Assembly (NCBI GenBank): GCA_009784825.1
Contig: WQXO01000010.1
Location: 1 to 64,000, forward strand
Direction of reading: 5' to 3'
Source of the DNA: Oscillospiraceae bacterium
GTDB taxonomy: Bacteria > Bacillota > Clostridia > Oscillospirales > Ruminococcaceae
Length of the DNA stretch: 64,000 bases
Below are positions 8,412 to 15,588 of the stretch, piece after piece. The first letter of the stretch is position 1, and every line of letters starts with the position of its first letter. The translations under genes and the position numbers were made by a program. A model generated the notes under the pieces. The model was not told the DNA's origin. It worked only from the letters and a program-made list of their open reading frames with translations, and ran no database searches.

Positions 8412-9524
8412 TTATGCCATCTGATAATCAAAGGTACTGAACGCCCACTTGTACAACATCTCGTGGTCGATATAGGTATAATGATGTGCCTCTTCACCTT
8501 CCAAGCGTTCAGCTCTCAGGTGCCACGGTGCGCCTAATGACACAATGATATAGTCTAAGCTGTTGTGTGTGGCTAATGAAACCAAATTCGTGAACCCCGG
8601 CATGGGATTAACAGTGTCGAACACCCCCGGCGAAGTTTCAAGGTAATACTCGGGCATGCCCCCGGTTTTAATGCCTTTCACAAACTCACAATAATAGGGA
8701 TTGTCGGAGCTTATGTTATTTATCATCATATTTGTGTTAGTGAGGGGATAACCGTGCGGTTCATCGGAATTTCCCGGCATATTATAAACCTGAGTTGCAC
8801 ATATTTCTGAAAATATCGGATAACGCTCATAAGCGAACTGCGTAATCAAATACATATCATGGACAGTAGAATAGTTAAGAGTTTCATACAACCCGTGCGG
8901 ATTTGTAAAGTTGGTATTTAAACAACCGAGTTCAGCCGCCTTATCGTTCATCATTTTTATAAACACGTCAAAAGCGTTAAAGTTCTTGCCGCCGACGTTA
9001 TAGGCTAATATATTCGCCGCATAATTGCTGGAGTACAGTAAAAGTGCATACAGGCAATCCCGATAGGTCAGGTTAGTTTGATTAGGCTGAATACCTGCGG
9101 CAATTCCCTCAAGATATTTATTGGGAAAATTCAAGTTCCAAAATTCATCGGCACACAGCGAGGAAATGGCCACAATCTCGTCGAGGTCAGCAACTTTTTC
9201 AAGGACTATCAGGGCAGTCATAATCTTGGCAGTGGAGGCGGGCGAAAGCGGTTCATGCTCGTTTTCTGCGTAAATGACAATGCCGGTATTAAGATTGACA
9301 ATATAAACTGCTTGACTGTATATTTCAAATTCGGGAGTAACTAAAAACGATTCTTTTACAGGTGGCAATTCAATCGGTTCTGTAGATTCGGCAAGAGACT
9401 CCTCTGTAGTTATAGCTCTTGTTGTTTCATCATAATCATTATAGTTTTCGCTGCGGCTCTCGCAACCCAAAAGCCCGCATAATAATACAGCACAAACAAC
9501 TAACGCAATCAGTTTTTTTAACAT
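8412..9524 (-). CDS. D-alanyl-D-alanine carboxypeptidase (S11, PBP5 family) lipoprotein
   Basis: Trims the terminal D-Ala from peptidoglycan stem peptides at the cell surface. A lipoprotein signal ends at LLGC (about 21). The three penicillin-binding motifs are all present: SPASTAK (SxxK, about 90), SSN (about 158) and KTGG (about 268). The 370-residue length is usual for DacF/PBP5 proteins, although the C-terminal beta domain and amphipathic anchor look short; membrane attachment through the lipid could compensate. It has its own TTGACA-17-TATAAT promoter, whose -35 overlaps that of the divergent sigma-factor gene. Confidence 0.92.
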   Translation of the reverse strand: MLKKLIALVVCAVLLCGLLGCESRSENYNDYDETTRAITTEESLAESTEPIELPPVKESFLVTPEFEIYSQAVYIVNLNTGIVIYAENEHEPLSPASTAKIMTALIVLEKVADLDEIVAISSLCADEFWNLNFPNKYLEGIAAGIQPNQTNLTYRDCLYALLLYSSNYAANILAYNVGGKNFNAFDVFIKMMNDKAAELGCLNTNFTNPHGLYETLNYSTVHDMYLITQFAYERYPIFSEICATQVYNMPGNSDEPHGYPLTNTNMMINNISSDNPYYCEFVKGIKTGGMPEYYLETSPGVFDTVNPMPGFTNLVSLATHNSLDYIIVSLGAPWHLRAERLEGEEAHHYTYIDHEMLYKWAFSTFDYQMA

Positions 9525-9555
9525 AGCTGTAGTTCTCCTGTTTTTGTTTTGTTAT

Positions 9556-9606
9556 ATTATACATTATCGGTGATTAATTGTCAAATATTACTTTACGTGT
9601 TATAAT
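9556..9606. promoter_or_regulatory. Overlapping divergent promoters: carboxypeptidase (-) and sigma factor (+)
   Basis: Minus: TTGACA (9584-9579), 17 bp, TATAAT (9561-9556). Plus: TTGTCA (9578-9583), 17 bp, TATAAT (9601-9606). The two -35 elements share a seven-base palindrome TTGTCAA, so polymerase could occupy only one promoter at a time. Confidence 0.8.
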
Positions 9607-9686
9607 GGTATTTGAAAGAACATGTAATAATACTATTTTTTTGCTGTCTTTACAAGTGAAGCTTCAAATATATGGAGGTAGAGATA

Positions 9687-10241
9687 ATGACCGATATGGA
9701 AATTCTCGATTTATATCGGGAACGCTCTGAATCTGCTATCACAGAAACGGCAAAACAGTATAATTCATACTGTATTGCAATCGCAATGAATATTCTGCAC
9801 AATCGAGAGGATGCTGAGGAATGTGTTAATGATACATATTTTAAAGCATGGAACTCTATTCCCCCTCAATGCCCTGTGAAATTTTCATCGTTTCTCGGCA
9901 GAATAACACGCAACTTATCTATTAACAAATACAATGCACGGAAAGCCAAAAAACGCAACAGTGGCGAAAACGCTTTATTGTTGAGCGAATTGGAAACCTG
10001 CCTCCCCTCTGCCGATAATGTAGAAAAGAAAATAGACGAGGCAATTTTAGGGGAAACGATTGACCGTTTTCTGTCATCGGTAACAAGAAACGAAAGGGTG
10101 TTTTTTGTGCGGAGGTATTGGTACAACGATTCCGTTGCCGATATAGCGAAACGGTTTTCTGTAGGTGAAAGTAAGGTTGCGGTCAGTCTTTTCCGAACCC
10201 GTAAAAAACTGAAAGCTTATCTTGAGAAAGAGGGTATATAA
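9687..10241 (+). CDS. RNA polymerase sigma factor, sigma-70/ECF type
   Basis: 184-residue sigma factor. Region 2 includes ILHNREDAEECVNDTYFKAWNSIPP (about 35-60), where polymerase contact and -10 recognition occur. Region 4 at about 130-180 (RNERVFFVRRYWYNDSVADIAKRF, then a GESKVAVSLFRTRKKL recognition helix) reads the -35. ATG 9687 is preferred over ATG 9672 because GGAGGT lies seven bases before it. The stop overlaps the following membrane gene by one base, the usual arrangement for a sigma/anti-sigma pair. Confidence 0.9.
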   Translation: MTDMEILDLYRERSESAITETAKQYNSYCIAIAMNILHNREDAEECVNDTYFKAWNSIPPQCPVKFSSFLGRITRNLSINKYNARKAKKRNSGENALLLSELETCLPSADNVEKKIDEAILGETIDRFLSSVTRNERVFFVRRYWYNDSVADIAKRFSVGESKVAVSLFRTRKKLKAYLEKEGI

Positions 10242-11500
10242 TGAACAGTGAAGTTATGTATAACGCAATCGGATATATAAGCGATGAAAAAATCGCCGAA
10301 GCCGATACTGATTTACTTGAACAAACATCGACTATAAAAAAATGGCATGTGTTTATACCGCTTACCGCCGCTTGTCTTATTATTGCTATAGCTGTATCAA
10401 TGCTTTCGCTTAATAAGCCTGAACCTTATGAGCCTGAACCCCGTGAATATGATTTATCGAATACTTCTTTAATCGGATTACCCGTTAGTTTTTCCAATCT
10501 TTCAGAACCCTACCCGCCGTATGAGGCAAGTCTTGTTTCGGGCTTTGAAACATGGAGTGAGGTTTTCAAGCATAATCCACCGCAAGCATTTGTCTTTGTC
10601 CGTGTTCTAAATACAGAGCTGGAACAAAATGATAAAAATGATAGAAATACAAGTCACATAAGTGAATGGCAAGTTTCAACCTTGCATATTATTTCAACAA
10701 TATGGAGCGACGATATTGAATTACCCGAAATTATAACAATAAGACAAGCTGTTTATGATAATGATATATATTACATTTCTCACAATAAAAAACCGGTCAT
10801 GAATAATTTATTGCGTAAAGACGGAGTTTATATGCTGCCGTTAAGAATTTTTGAAGAAGACCAATACGGTATCTCTTCCAGAACATTTGAAGTTGATGAT
10901 GAGGGGAAAGCTTGGGCACGCATGCGTTATTGGGATAGCTGGAGAAATAATGCTCCTCCCGAATTTGCATTTTTTAACGGGAAAGACGCAAACATTCTCG
11001 CAGAATTTATAGTTGAGTTAATGTCAGACGATTTCTTTTTTGATACCATCAGCACCCCATTCGGAAAGGAAATAACACACTATAACAGCATAATAGCACA
11101 GGTTACTGTTTTATCCGAAACACAGAATATATCTTTGTTTATAGACAATATTTTATATGCACCGGGAGAATTTCATGACCTGTCAGTAATAAGAAATTTA
11201 AAAATCGGGGAAACAATTACCCGTGTTGAAGCACCTACACCAAACACATATGAACACGGGGAACAATATTTAGTGTTTATTTACTCGTTCGCCCCTTTTC
11301 GTGATGTCGATATTTATCAATTTGCTTTTGCAAAAATAAATGACGACGGCACTATAACCCCGGTTAAAGATGAGCATAGGCGAGCTAATTATTTCGCCGA
11401 ATATGACGGTTACACGATTGAAGAAATTACAGACTTAATTGAACAAATTCAAACATGGTATGATAATTATTTTGGGAGCGAAATATTATTTTGGGAATAA
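10241..11500 (+). CDS. Putative membrane-anchored anti-sigma factor
   Basis: 419 residues with a short cytoplasmic N-terminus (about 1-45) holding a helical segment with ISDEKIAEADTDLLEQ, one membrane segment (about 47-66, FIPLTAACLIIAIAVSML), a Pro/Glu-rich stalk and a large extracytoplasmic domain I do not recognise. Topology and the one-base overlap with the sigma gene support an anti-sigma role: holding the sigma factor at the membrane until an external signal is sensed. The signal cannot be inferred. A bidirectional terminator follows. Confidence 0.7.
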   Translation: MNSEVMYNAIGYISDEKIAEADTDLLEQTSTIKKWHVFIPLTAACLIIAIAVSMLSLNKPEPYEPEPREYDLSNTSLIGLPVSFSNLSEPYPPYEASLVSGFETWSEVFKHNPPQAFVFVRVLNTELEQNDKNDRNTSHISEWQVSTLHIISTIWSDDIELPEIITIRQAVYDNDIYYISHNKKPVMNNLLRKDGVYMLPLRIFEEDQYGISSRTFEVDDEGKAWARMRYWDSWRNNAPPEFAFFNGKDANILAEFIVELMSDDFFFDTISTPFGKEITHYNSIIAQVTVLSETQNISLFIDNILYAPGEFHDLSVIRNLKIGETITRVEAPTPNTYEHGEQYLVFIYSFAPFRDVDIYQFAFAKINDDGTITPVKDEHRRANYFAEYDGYTIEEITDLIEQIQTWYDNYFGSEILFWE

Positions 11501-11518
11501 AATTGAATAAACACAATA

Positions 11519-11545
11519 ATAACCGAGATAATCTCGGTTATTTTG
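11519..11545. terminator. Bidirectional intrinsic terminator
   Basis: Stem TAACCGAGA-TAA-TCTCGGTTA followed by TTTTGTTTT on the plus strand and preceded by A-rich sequence, so it can serve both converging genes. It overlaps the stop codon of the phosphatase gene. Confidence 0.85.
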
Positions 11546-12218
11546 TTTTCCCATACCCCTCACTCAACCACTTCATCGGTCTTGCCGAGGCGTTCTCATT
11601 CTCACTTATGTGGCTGTCGTCGTTAAACAACACAACCTCCGGTTTCATATCTTCATCGAAATTCACAAGACTCACCGACGTGTTCTTGCTCCAGAACGCT
11701 CGCTTGCCGATTTCCTCCTCACTGTATCCGTGGATAAACGACATCAGCATATACACGGCACACCCGTGCGTAACAACTGCAACGGTTTTCCCCCGATTAT
11801 CCTGTGCAATTCGTGTAATCGCCTGCTTCATTCTCTTATAAACATCACGGGTGGATTCACCGTTCGGGGCTTGGAAAGCACCTATATCGCTTTCCCATAA
11901 ACTATATGTATCGGGGTAAAGAACAGGCAGCTCACTCCATAGCTTACCCTCCATGTCACCCGCATTAATTTCAATAATCTCGGGTTCTTTTATTATCTCA
12001 ATGTCCCGCCCGCCCTGAACTGCTTCGGCTGTCAGCATGGTGCGTTTCAACGGGGAGGTGTAAATCACGTCTAAGTTAATATTGTGAAAACGCTCTTTCA
12101 GCAGTTCTAATTGTAACTGCCCCCGTTCGGTAATGCCGCAGTCGGTTATTCCTTGGAAGAAACCGCTGGTATTCCCCTCCGCCTCACAATGGCGGACAAT
12201 GTATATTTCAGTCACCAC
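11538..12218 (-). CDS. Histidine phosphatase family protein (PGM-like)
   Basis: 226-residue member of the phosphoglycerate-mutase-like histidine phosphatases. The catalytic motif reads IYIVRHCEAEGN (about 5-16); Cys replaces the usual Gly after His, a variant seen in part of the family. Further hallmarks are YTSPLKRTMLTAE (about 54) and VVTHGCAVYML (about 148), supplying the second catalytic His. Substrate unknown. The start is GTG, overlapping the hepT stop. Without the inserted mntA-hepT module the gene would directly follow pyrD, so it is probably the original last gene of the pyrimidine operon. Confidence 0.85.
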   Translation of the reverse strand: MVTEIYIVRHCEAEGNTSGFFQGITDCGITERGQLQLELLKERFHNINLDVIYTSPLKRTMLTAEAVQGGRDIEIIKEPEIIEINAGDMEGKLWSELPVLYPDTYSLWESDIGAFQAPNGESTRDVYKRMKQAITRIAQDNRGKTVAVVTHGCAVYMLMSFIHGYSEEEIGKRAFWSKNTSVSLVNFDEDMKPEVVLFNDDSHISENENASARPMKWLSEGYGKTK

Positions 12219-12237
12219 TTTTCCACCTTTCCGATTA
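12211..12237. repeat. 27-bp direct repeat, copy at hepT end
   Basis: Identical over 27 bases to 12849-12875. It encodes the last residues GKVEKW and the stop of HepT and overlaps the phosphatase start. The other copy encodes the same residues and stop of PyrD. The pair brackets the mntA-hepT module. Confidence 0.95.
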
Positions 12238-12559
12238 TTTCATCAATATCTTCAATTAATTTCGGTAAAAATTCCACCAACACGTCCCAAACAATGTTAT
12301 ATTGTATTCCCTCATAATCATGTACAATTTTATTACGCATACCTTTCATTTTACGCCACGGTATCTGCGTATATAAATTAATAAATTCCTCATCTAACCT
12401 ACTGACCAATTCACCGATTTGGCTCAAATTAAACACACATGCGGATATTGTTTTAAAGTCATTTGAAAACTCTGTAAAATCACAATCCCCTTTAAATTCT
12501 ATTGCTTGCAAAGCATATGTTTTCATTTTTATTAAAATAATCTTCTCATGCTCTTTCAT
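12212..12559 (-). CDS. hepT: HepT-type HEPN ribonuclease toxin
   Basis: About 115 residues, all-helical HEPN (DUF86) fold. The RX4HXY signature is intact: R75-NKIV-H80-D-Y82. Arg and His form the RNase site, and the Tyr is the residue that MntA adenylylates in characterised systems. I start at the Met of MKEHEKI (12559), which overlaps the mntA stop by 14 bp; the longer ORF reads back through mntA. The final residues IIGKVEKW match the C-terminus of PyrD because they are encoded by the 27-bp repeat, so the natural HepT tail was replaced or extended on insertion. Confidence 0.9.
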   Translation of the reverse strand: MKEHEKIILIKMKTYALQAIEFKGDCDFTEFSNDFKTISACVFNLSQIGELVSRLDEEFINLYTQIPWRKMKGMRNKIVHDYEGIQYNIVWDVLVEFLPKLIEDIDEIIGKVEKW

Positions 12560-12845
12560 ATATAACAATCCCCGTTTCTGCGATTTCCCGTTGAACCTGT
12601 CCCCCGTCAATAATCTGCGAGGCTTCAATTAAATCCACTGAAATATCTAATATCTCGGAAATATCTTCAAGGATACCAAAAAAATCAATTCCTCGTATTT
12701 TCCCCTTGCTGTCTATGAGAATGTCCACATCACTGGAATTAATCTGGTTGCCCTTTGCGTAAGAACCGAAAAGAACAGCCTTTTCAATCGGCGTTGAGCT
12801 GAACACCGGTAACAATTTTTCTTTTATTTCAATAGCTGTATACAT
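12546..12845 (-). CDS. mntA: MntA nucleotidyltransferase antitoxin
   Basis: 99-residue minimal nucleotidyltransferase. The GSX10DXD motif is exact: G27-S28 and D39-V-D41 within LFGSYAKG..SSDVDILID. In characterised MntA-HepT systems the antitoxin neutralises the toxin by transferring AMP to its RX4HXY tyrosine. It lies directly downstream of pyrD with only four bases between, after the 27-bp repeat, and overlaps hepT. No separate promoter is evident, so it likely depends on the pyrimidine operon. Confidence 0.9.
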   Translation of the reverse strand: MYTAIEIKEKLLPVFSSTPIEKAVLFGSYAKGNQINSSDVDILIDSKGKIRGIDFFGILEDISEILDISVDLIEASQIIDGGQVQREIAETGIVIYERA

Positions 12846-12848
12846 AAT

Positions 12849-12875
12849 GTCACCACTTTTCCACCTTTCCGATTA
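12849..12875. repeat. 27-bp direct repeat, copy at pyrD end
   Basis: Partner of 12211-12237; covers the last codons and stop of pyrD. The distance between copies is 638 bp, the size of the inserted unit including one repeat. Confidence 0.95.
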
Positions 12876-13767
12876 CCTCGGTTAAATTCTTCACGTCGTT
12901 CATGTTCATATAATGCTCAATCCCACCGATTATTTTAAGCGGTGAATAGGGGTCACTGATTATCACCGTCCCGATTTGGACTGCTTTTGCCCCCGCTAAC
13001 ATCATCTCGACAGCGTCCTCGGCAGTGGAAATCCCCCCCATACCGACTACGTCAATTTTAACGGCATTAGCCACCTGCCACACCATACGAACCGCCACAG
13101 GGAACACTGCCGCTCCCGATAATCCGCCCACATTATTTCGTAAAATCGGGCGGCGGGTTTTAATGTCTATCCTCATGCCTAAAAGCGTGTTAATTAAAGA
13201 AACGCAGTCTGCCCCCTCGGCTTCAACGGCTTTTGCAATTTCCGTAACATCGGCGACGTTCGGGGTCAGTTTTATCATAATCGGCTTATTCGTGACTGCC
13301 CTCACCGACTTTGTAACAAGTGCTGCACCGTTTGCAGTTACTCCCCACGCCATACCGCCCTCCTTAACATTCGGGCAGGAGATATTGACCTCAAGCATAT
13401 CGACATTCGTGGAATCTAATTTTTGAGCGATTTCAACATAATCCTCAATTGTGTTGCCTGCGATATTCGCAATTATGACATTGCCGTGTTCTTTCATATA
13501 GGGCAGGTGATTTTCAATAAAAAAGTCTATTCCGGGGTTTTGCAAGCCTACCGAATTAAGCATACCGGAGGGGGTTTCGGCAATTCTGGGGGGGATATTC
13601 CCGTCACGTTTTTCGAGCGTTAAGCCTTTACAGGAAACACCGCCTAAAATATTCATGGGGTACAGTGTCGCATAATTCTCGCCGAACCCGTAAGTCCCCG
13701 AGGCGGCGATTACCGGATTGGGGAATTTCACGCCTGCCACGATTACAGATAAGTCACGCTTTTTCAC
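12850..13767 (-). CDS. pyrD: Dihydroorotate dehydrogenase B, catalytic subunit
   Basis: FMN enzyme oxidising dihydroorotate to orotate; the class 1B form works with PyrK and NAD. Typical stretches are GVKFPNPVIAASGTYGFGENY (about 10-30), the catalytic-Cys loop VNISCPNVKEGGMAWG (about 127-142) and VGMGGISTAEDAVEMMLAGA (about 242). 305 residues, normal length. GTG start inside the pyrK stop (GTGA). The last residues GKVEKW are duplicated at the end of hepT. Confidence 0.95.
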   Translation of the reverse strand: MKKRDLSVIVAGVKFPNPVIAASGTYGFGENYATLYPMNILGGVSCKGLTLEKRDGNIPPRIAETPSGMLNSVGLQNPGIDFFIENHLPYMKEHGNVIIANIAGNTIEDYVEIAQKLDSTNVDMLEVNISCPNVKEGGMAWGVTANGAALVTKSVRAVTNKPIMIKLTPNVADVTEIAKAVEAEGADCVSLINTLLGMRIDIKTRRPILRNNVGGLSGAAVFPVAVRMVWQVANAVKIDVVGMGGISTAEDAVEMMLAGAKAVQIGTVIISDPYSPLKIIGGIEHYMNMNDVKNLTEVIGKVEKW

Positions 13768-14540
13768 AGCATTACCTCCTTACCGTTGAATACGGGTCCC
13801 TCTTTACAAACCCGCCCCATAAATTCCGTGTTGTTTTTTGAAATTCGGCAGGAACAAACGTAACATGCACCTACTCCGCACCCCATTCTCTCCTCTAAAG
13901 AAACCTCACACGGGACACCGCTTTTTTCACATTCCGCAATAACCGCTTTCAGCATGGGTTCGGGTCCGCAGGAATAAACCATGTCAACATCACCTTTTTG
14001 AAGCTCCTCTGCCAATTTAACCGTGACCGTTCCCTTGAACCCTACGCTTCCGTCGTCGGTGCAGGTAATTACGTGTGAGTCTGCCCGTTTAAAGTCCCCT
14101 GCTAATATAATTTTATCGTAGCTTCTGAAACCGAGAATGGCAGTAGCACTTTCTTTCATGACTTTCGCAATTCCGAGTAACGGAGGGACACCTATTCCGC
14201 CGCCGACAAGTATAACTCTTCTGTTGGGGTGGATTTCGTCGGGGATTGTGAACCCGTTTCCTAAAGGGGCAATCATGTCAAGGTTGTCGCCGATATTCAA
14301 GGAAGTCAGTTTTGCTGTGCCTTGTCCCCGAATTTCAAAGACTATTCGTAATGCACCGTTTTTATGGTCAATCTCGCAGATTGAGATAGGTCGCCGCAAG
14401 GTAAACCCGTCAATTTTAATATGCACGAACTGTCCGGGTTTGGCTAATTCCGCAACATCGGGGCAGAGAATTTCATAGGAATAAATCCCCGCCGAAATAG
14501 CGGTTTTTTCTATTACAGGATACGCTCCGCATTTGTACAT
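13764..14540 (-). CDS. pyrK: Dihydroorotate dehydrogenase B, electron-transfer subunit
   Basis: Carries electrons from PyrD's FMN to NAD through FAD and a 2Fe-2S cluster. The FAD-binding motif is LRRPISI (about 48), followed by the NAD-binding GGGIGVPPLLG (about 108). The cluster ligands are in MGCGVGACYVCSC with a fourth Cys in GRVCKEGPVF (about 218-248). 258 residues, full length. It overlaps pyrD by GTGA, so the subunits are translationally coupled. Confidence 0.95.
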   Translation of the reverse strand: MYKCGAYPVIEKTAISAGIYSYEILCPDVAELAKPGQFVHIKIDGFTLRRPISICEIDHKNGALRIVFEIRGQGTAKLTSLNIGDNLDMIAPLGNGFTIPDEIHPNRRVILVGGGIGVPPLLGIAKVMKESATAILGFRSYDKIILAGDFKRADSHVITCTDDGSVGFKGTVTVKLAEELQKGDVDMVYSCGPEPMLKAVIAECEKSGVPCEVSLEERMGCGVGACYVCSCRISKNNTEFMGRVCKEGPVFNGKEVML

Positions 14541-14544
14541 AATG

Positions 14545-15048
14545 TCAATCCTCTACTATTTCTCGTTTGTTTGTTTTTTTCACGGGTTTAGCCGCTTTTA
14601 TTCTGTGCCTTGTGAATATTATTATAATTATTATCAGAAATATGTCCGCTATTATTTGAAAGCTGAAAATGCTTTCCGGATTTCTTAAAATATAACTTGC
14701 GTGTTTTCCCGTAATTTCGGTGAGCATAAGCAGCACCGGTATTCTAATCAGCAGAACCGCATACACCCACATGTTAAACTGCTTTTGCGAAAACTTAGTT
14801 TTGATTTTAAAAATAAGCGGCAGAATTATTGAAGCAAGGTACACGATTATTCCGAGGATTCCCCATGTGATAATAGGGTAGGGTTCGGCATAAGCAACCT
14901 CGCCCCCGACTACTTTTACAGATGTTACATTGAACAGGGTAACCGCTATTATGAATTCGATTATGCTCCTGACAAGCAGGTACAATTGTACTGCGGAAAA
15001 GCAGTCTAAAAGGAATTGTACAATTTGGTAGTTACGTTTAAGTTTCAT
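14545..15048 (-). CDS. Four-helix membrane protein of unknown function
   Basis: About 167 residues with four predicted membrane segments and a basic C-terminal tail (RHRIKAAKPVKKTNKRE). I start at MKLKRN because its ATG overlaps the stop of the DUF2442 gene as ATGA; the longer ORF start lies inside that gene. No recognised family. It is sandwiched between the DUF4160/DUF2442 pair and pyrK and coupled to the former, so it may belong with that insertion rather than with pyrimidine synthesis. Confidence 0.65.
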   Translation of the reverse strand: MKLKRNYQIVQFLLDCFSAVQLYLLVRSIIEFIIAVTLFNVTSVKVVGGEVAYAEPYPIITWGILGIIVYLASIILPLIFKIKTKFSQKQFNMWVYAVLLIRIPVLLMLTEITGKHASYILRNPESIFSFQIIADIFLIIIIIIFTRHRIKAAKPVKKTNKREIVED

Positions 15049-15302
15049 TGGTTGTATATAACATCGGGACAAACATCAATACAATTACATGGGTCAAAAT
15101 CTCCTTTAATGTCCCATGCCAATGTATGATTTAATACAACGCACCTCTCCTTAAAAAACTTAACATCTTCAAGTTGTGCGAATATCCCGCCTTTCTCTAT
15201 CAAAGGCTTTGCATTAAAAGATTTAACCTTACCATCGTCAAAATATACACTTACAGTAAAATTATCATGGGGTTCTACCATAAAAACACTTGGAAATTCC
15301 AT
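15045..15302 (-). CDS. DUF2442 domain protein
   Basis: 85-residue protein with the DUF2442 pattern: FDDGKVKSFNAKPLIEKGGIFAQLEDVKFF followed by a LAWDI motif near the end. The start MEFPSVF is preferred because GGAGG lies eight bases upstream; the ORF track start is 39 bases earlier. DUF2442 genes commonly follow DUF4160 genes, as here, and the pair is often discussed as a toxin-antitoxin-like unit of unproven function. Confidence 0.8.
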   Translation of the reverse strand: MEFPSVFMVEPHDNFTVSVYFDDGKVKSFNAKPLIEKGGIFAQLEDVKFFKERCVVLNHTLAWDIKGDFDPCNCIDVCPDVIYNQ

Positions 15303-15318
15303 AATAACACCCTCCTTT

Positions 15319-15576
15319 TTATAGCGGATTAATTTTATCATATCCCTCGCCTGACATTAACTTCTCCCAATTCGCCAACAATTCTTCTTTGTGAAGTTCA
15401 TACCAAGCTAATACAAGCCGTGCTTCTTTGGTCGGGATACTGCCTTTAATGAATGTACCGTCTTTTATGCTGAACAATGCTTTTCTGCCATTATATTCAA
15501 CATGAAAATGAGGCGGATTGTGGTCATATGAGTTCATTGTAATAATAATACCATAAAAGCGTGATAATTCCGGCAT
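15319..15576 (-). CDS. DUF4160 domain protein
   Basis: 85 residues matching DUF4160: PELSRFYGIIITM, the hallmark HNPPHFHVEY (about 19-28), then ARLVLAWYELHKEELLANWE. GGAGAGG precedes the ATG and only 12 bases separate it from carB, so it is transcribed with the pyrimidine genes. The DUF4160-DUF2442 order is a conserved pair; the His-rich motif suggests a metal site, which is inference. Confidence 0.85.
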   Translation of the reverse strand: MPELSRFYGIIITMNSYDHNPPHFHVEYNGRKALFSIKDGTFIKGSIPTKEARLVLAWYELHKEELLANWEKLMSGEGYDKINPL

Positions 15577-15588
15577 AAAATCCCTCTC

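Noticed and set aside
8366-9540. Identical leaders of lysC and the carboxypeptidase gene as a shared riboregulator
   Set aside because: The identity covers only about 20 bases around the ribosome site, which a local duplication explains; no structure is visible.
11538-12218. RHC instead of RHG in the histidine phosphatase active site as a possible inactivation
   Set aside because: The catalytic His and Arg are intact, and Cys at this position is found in part of the family.
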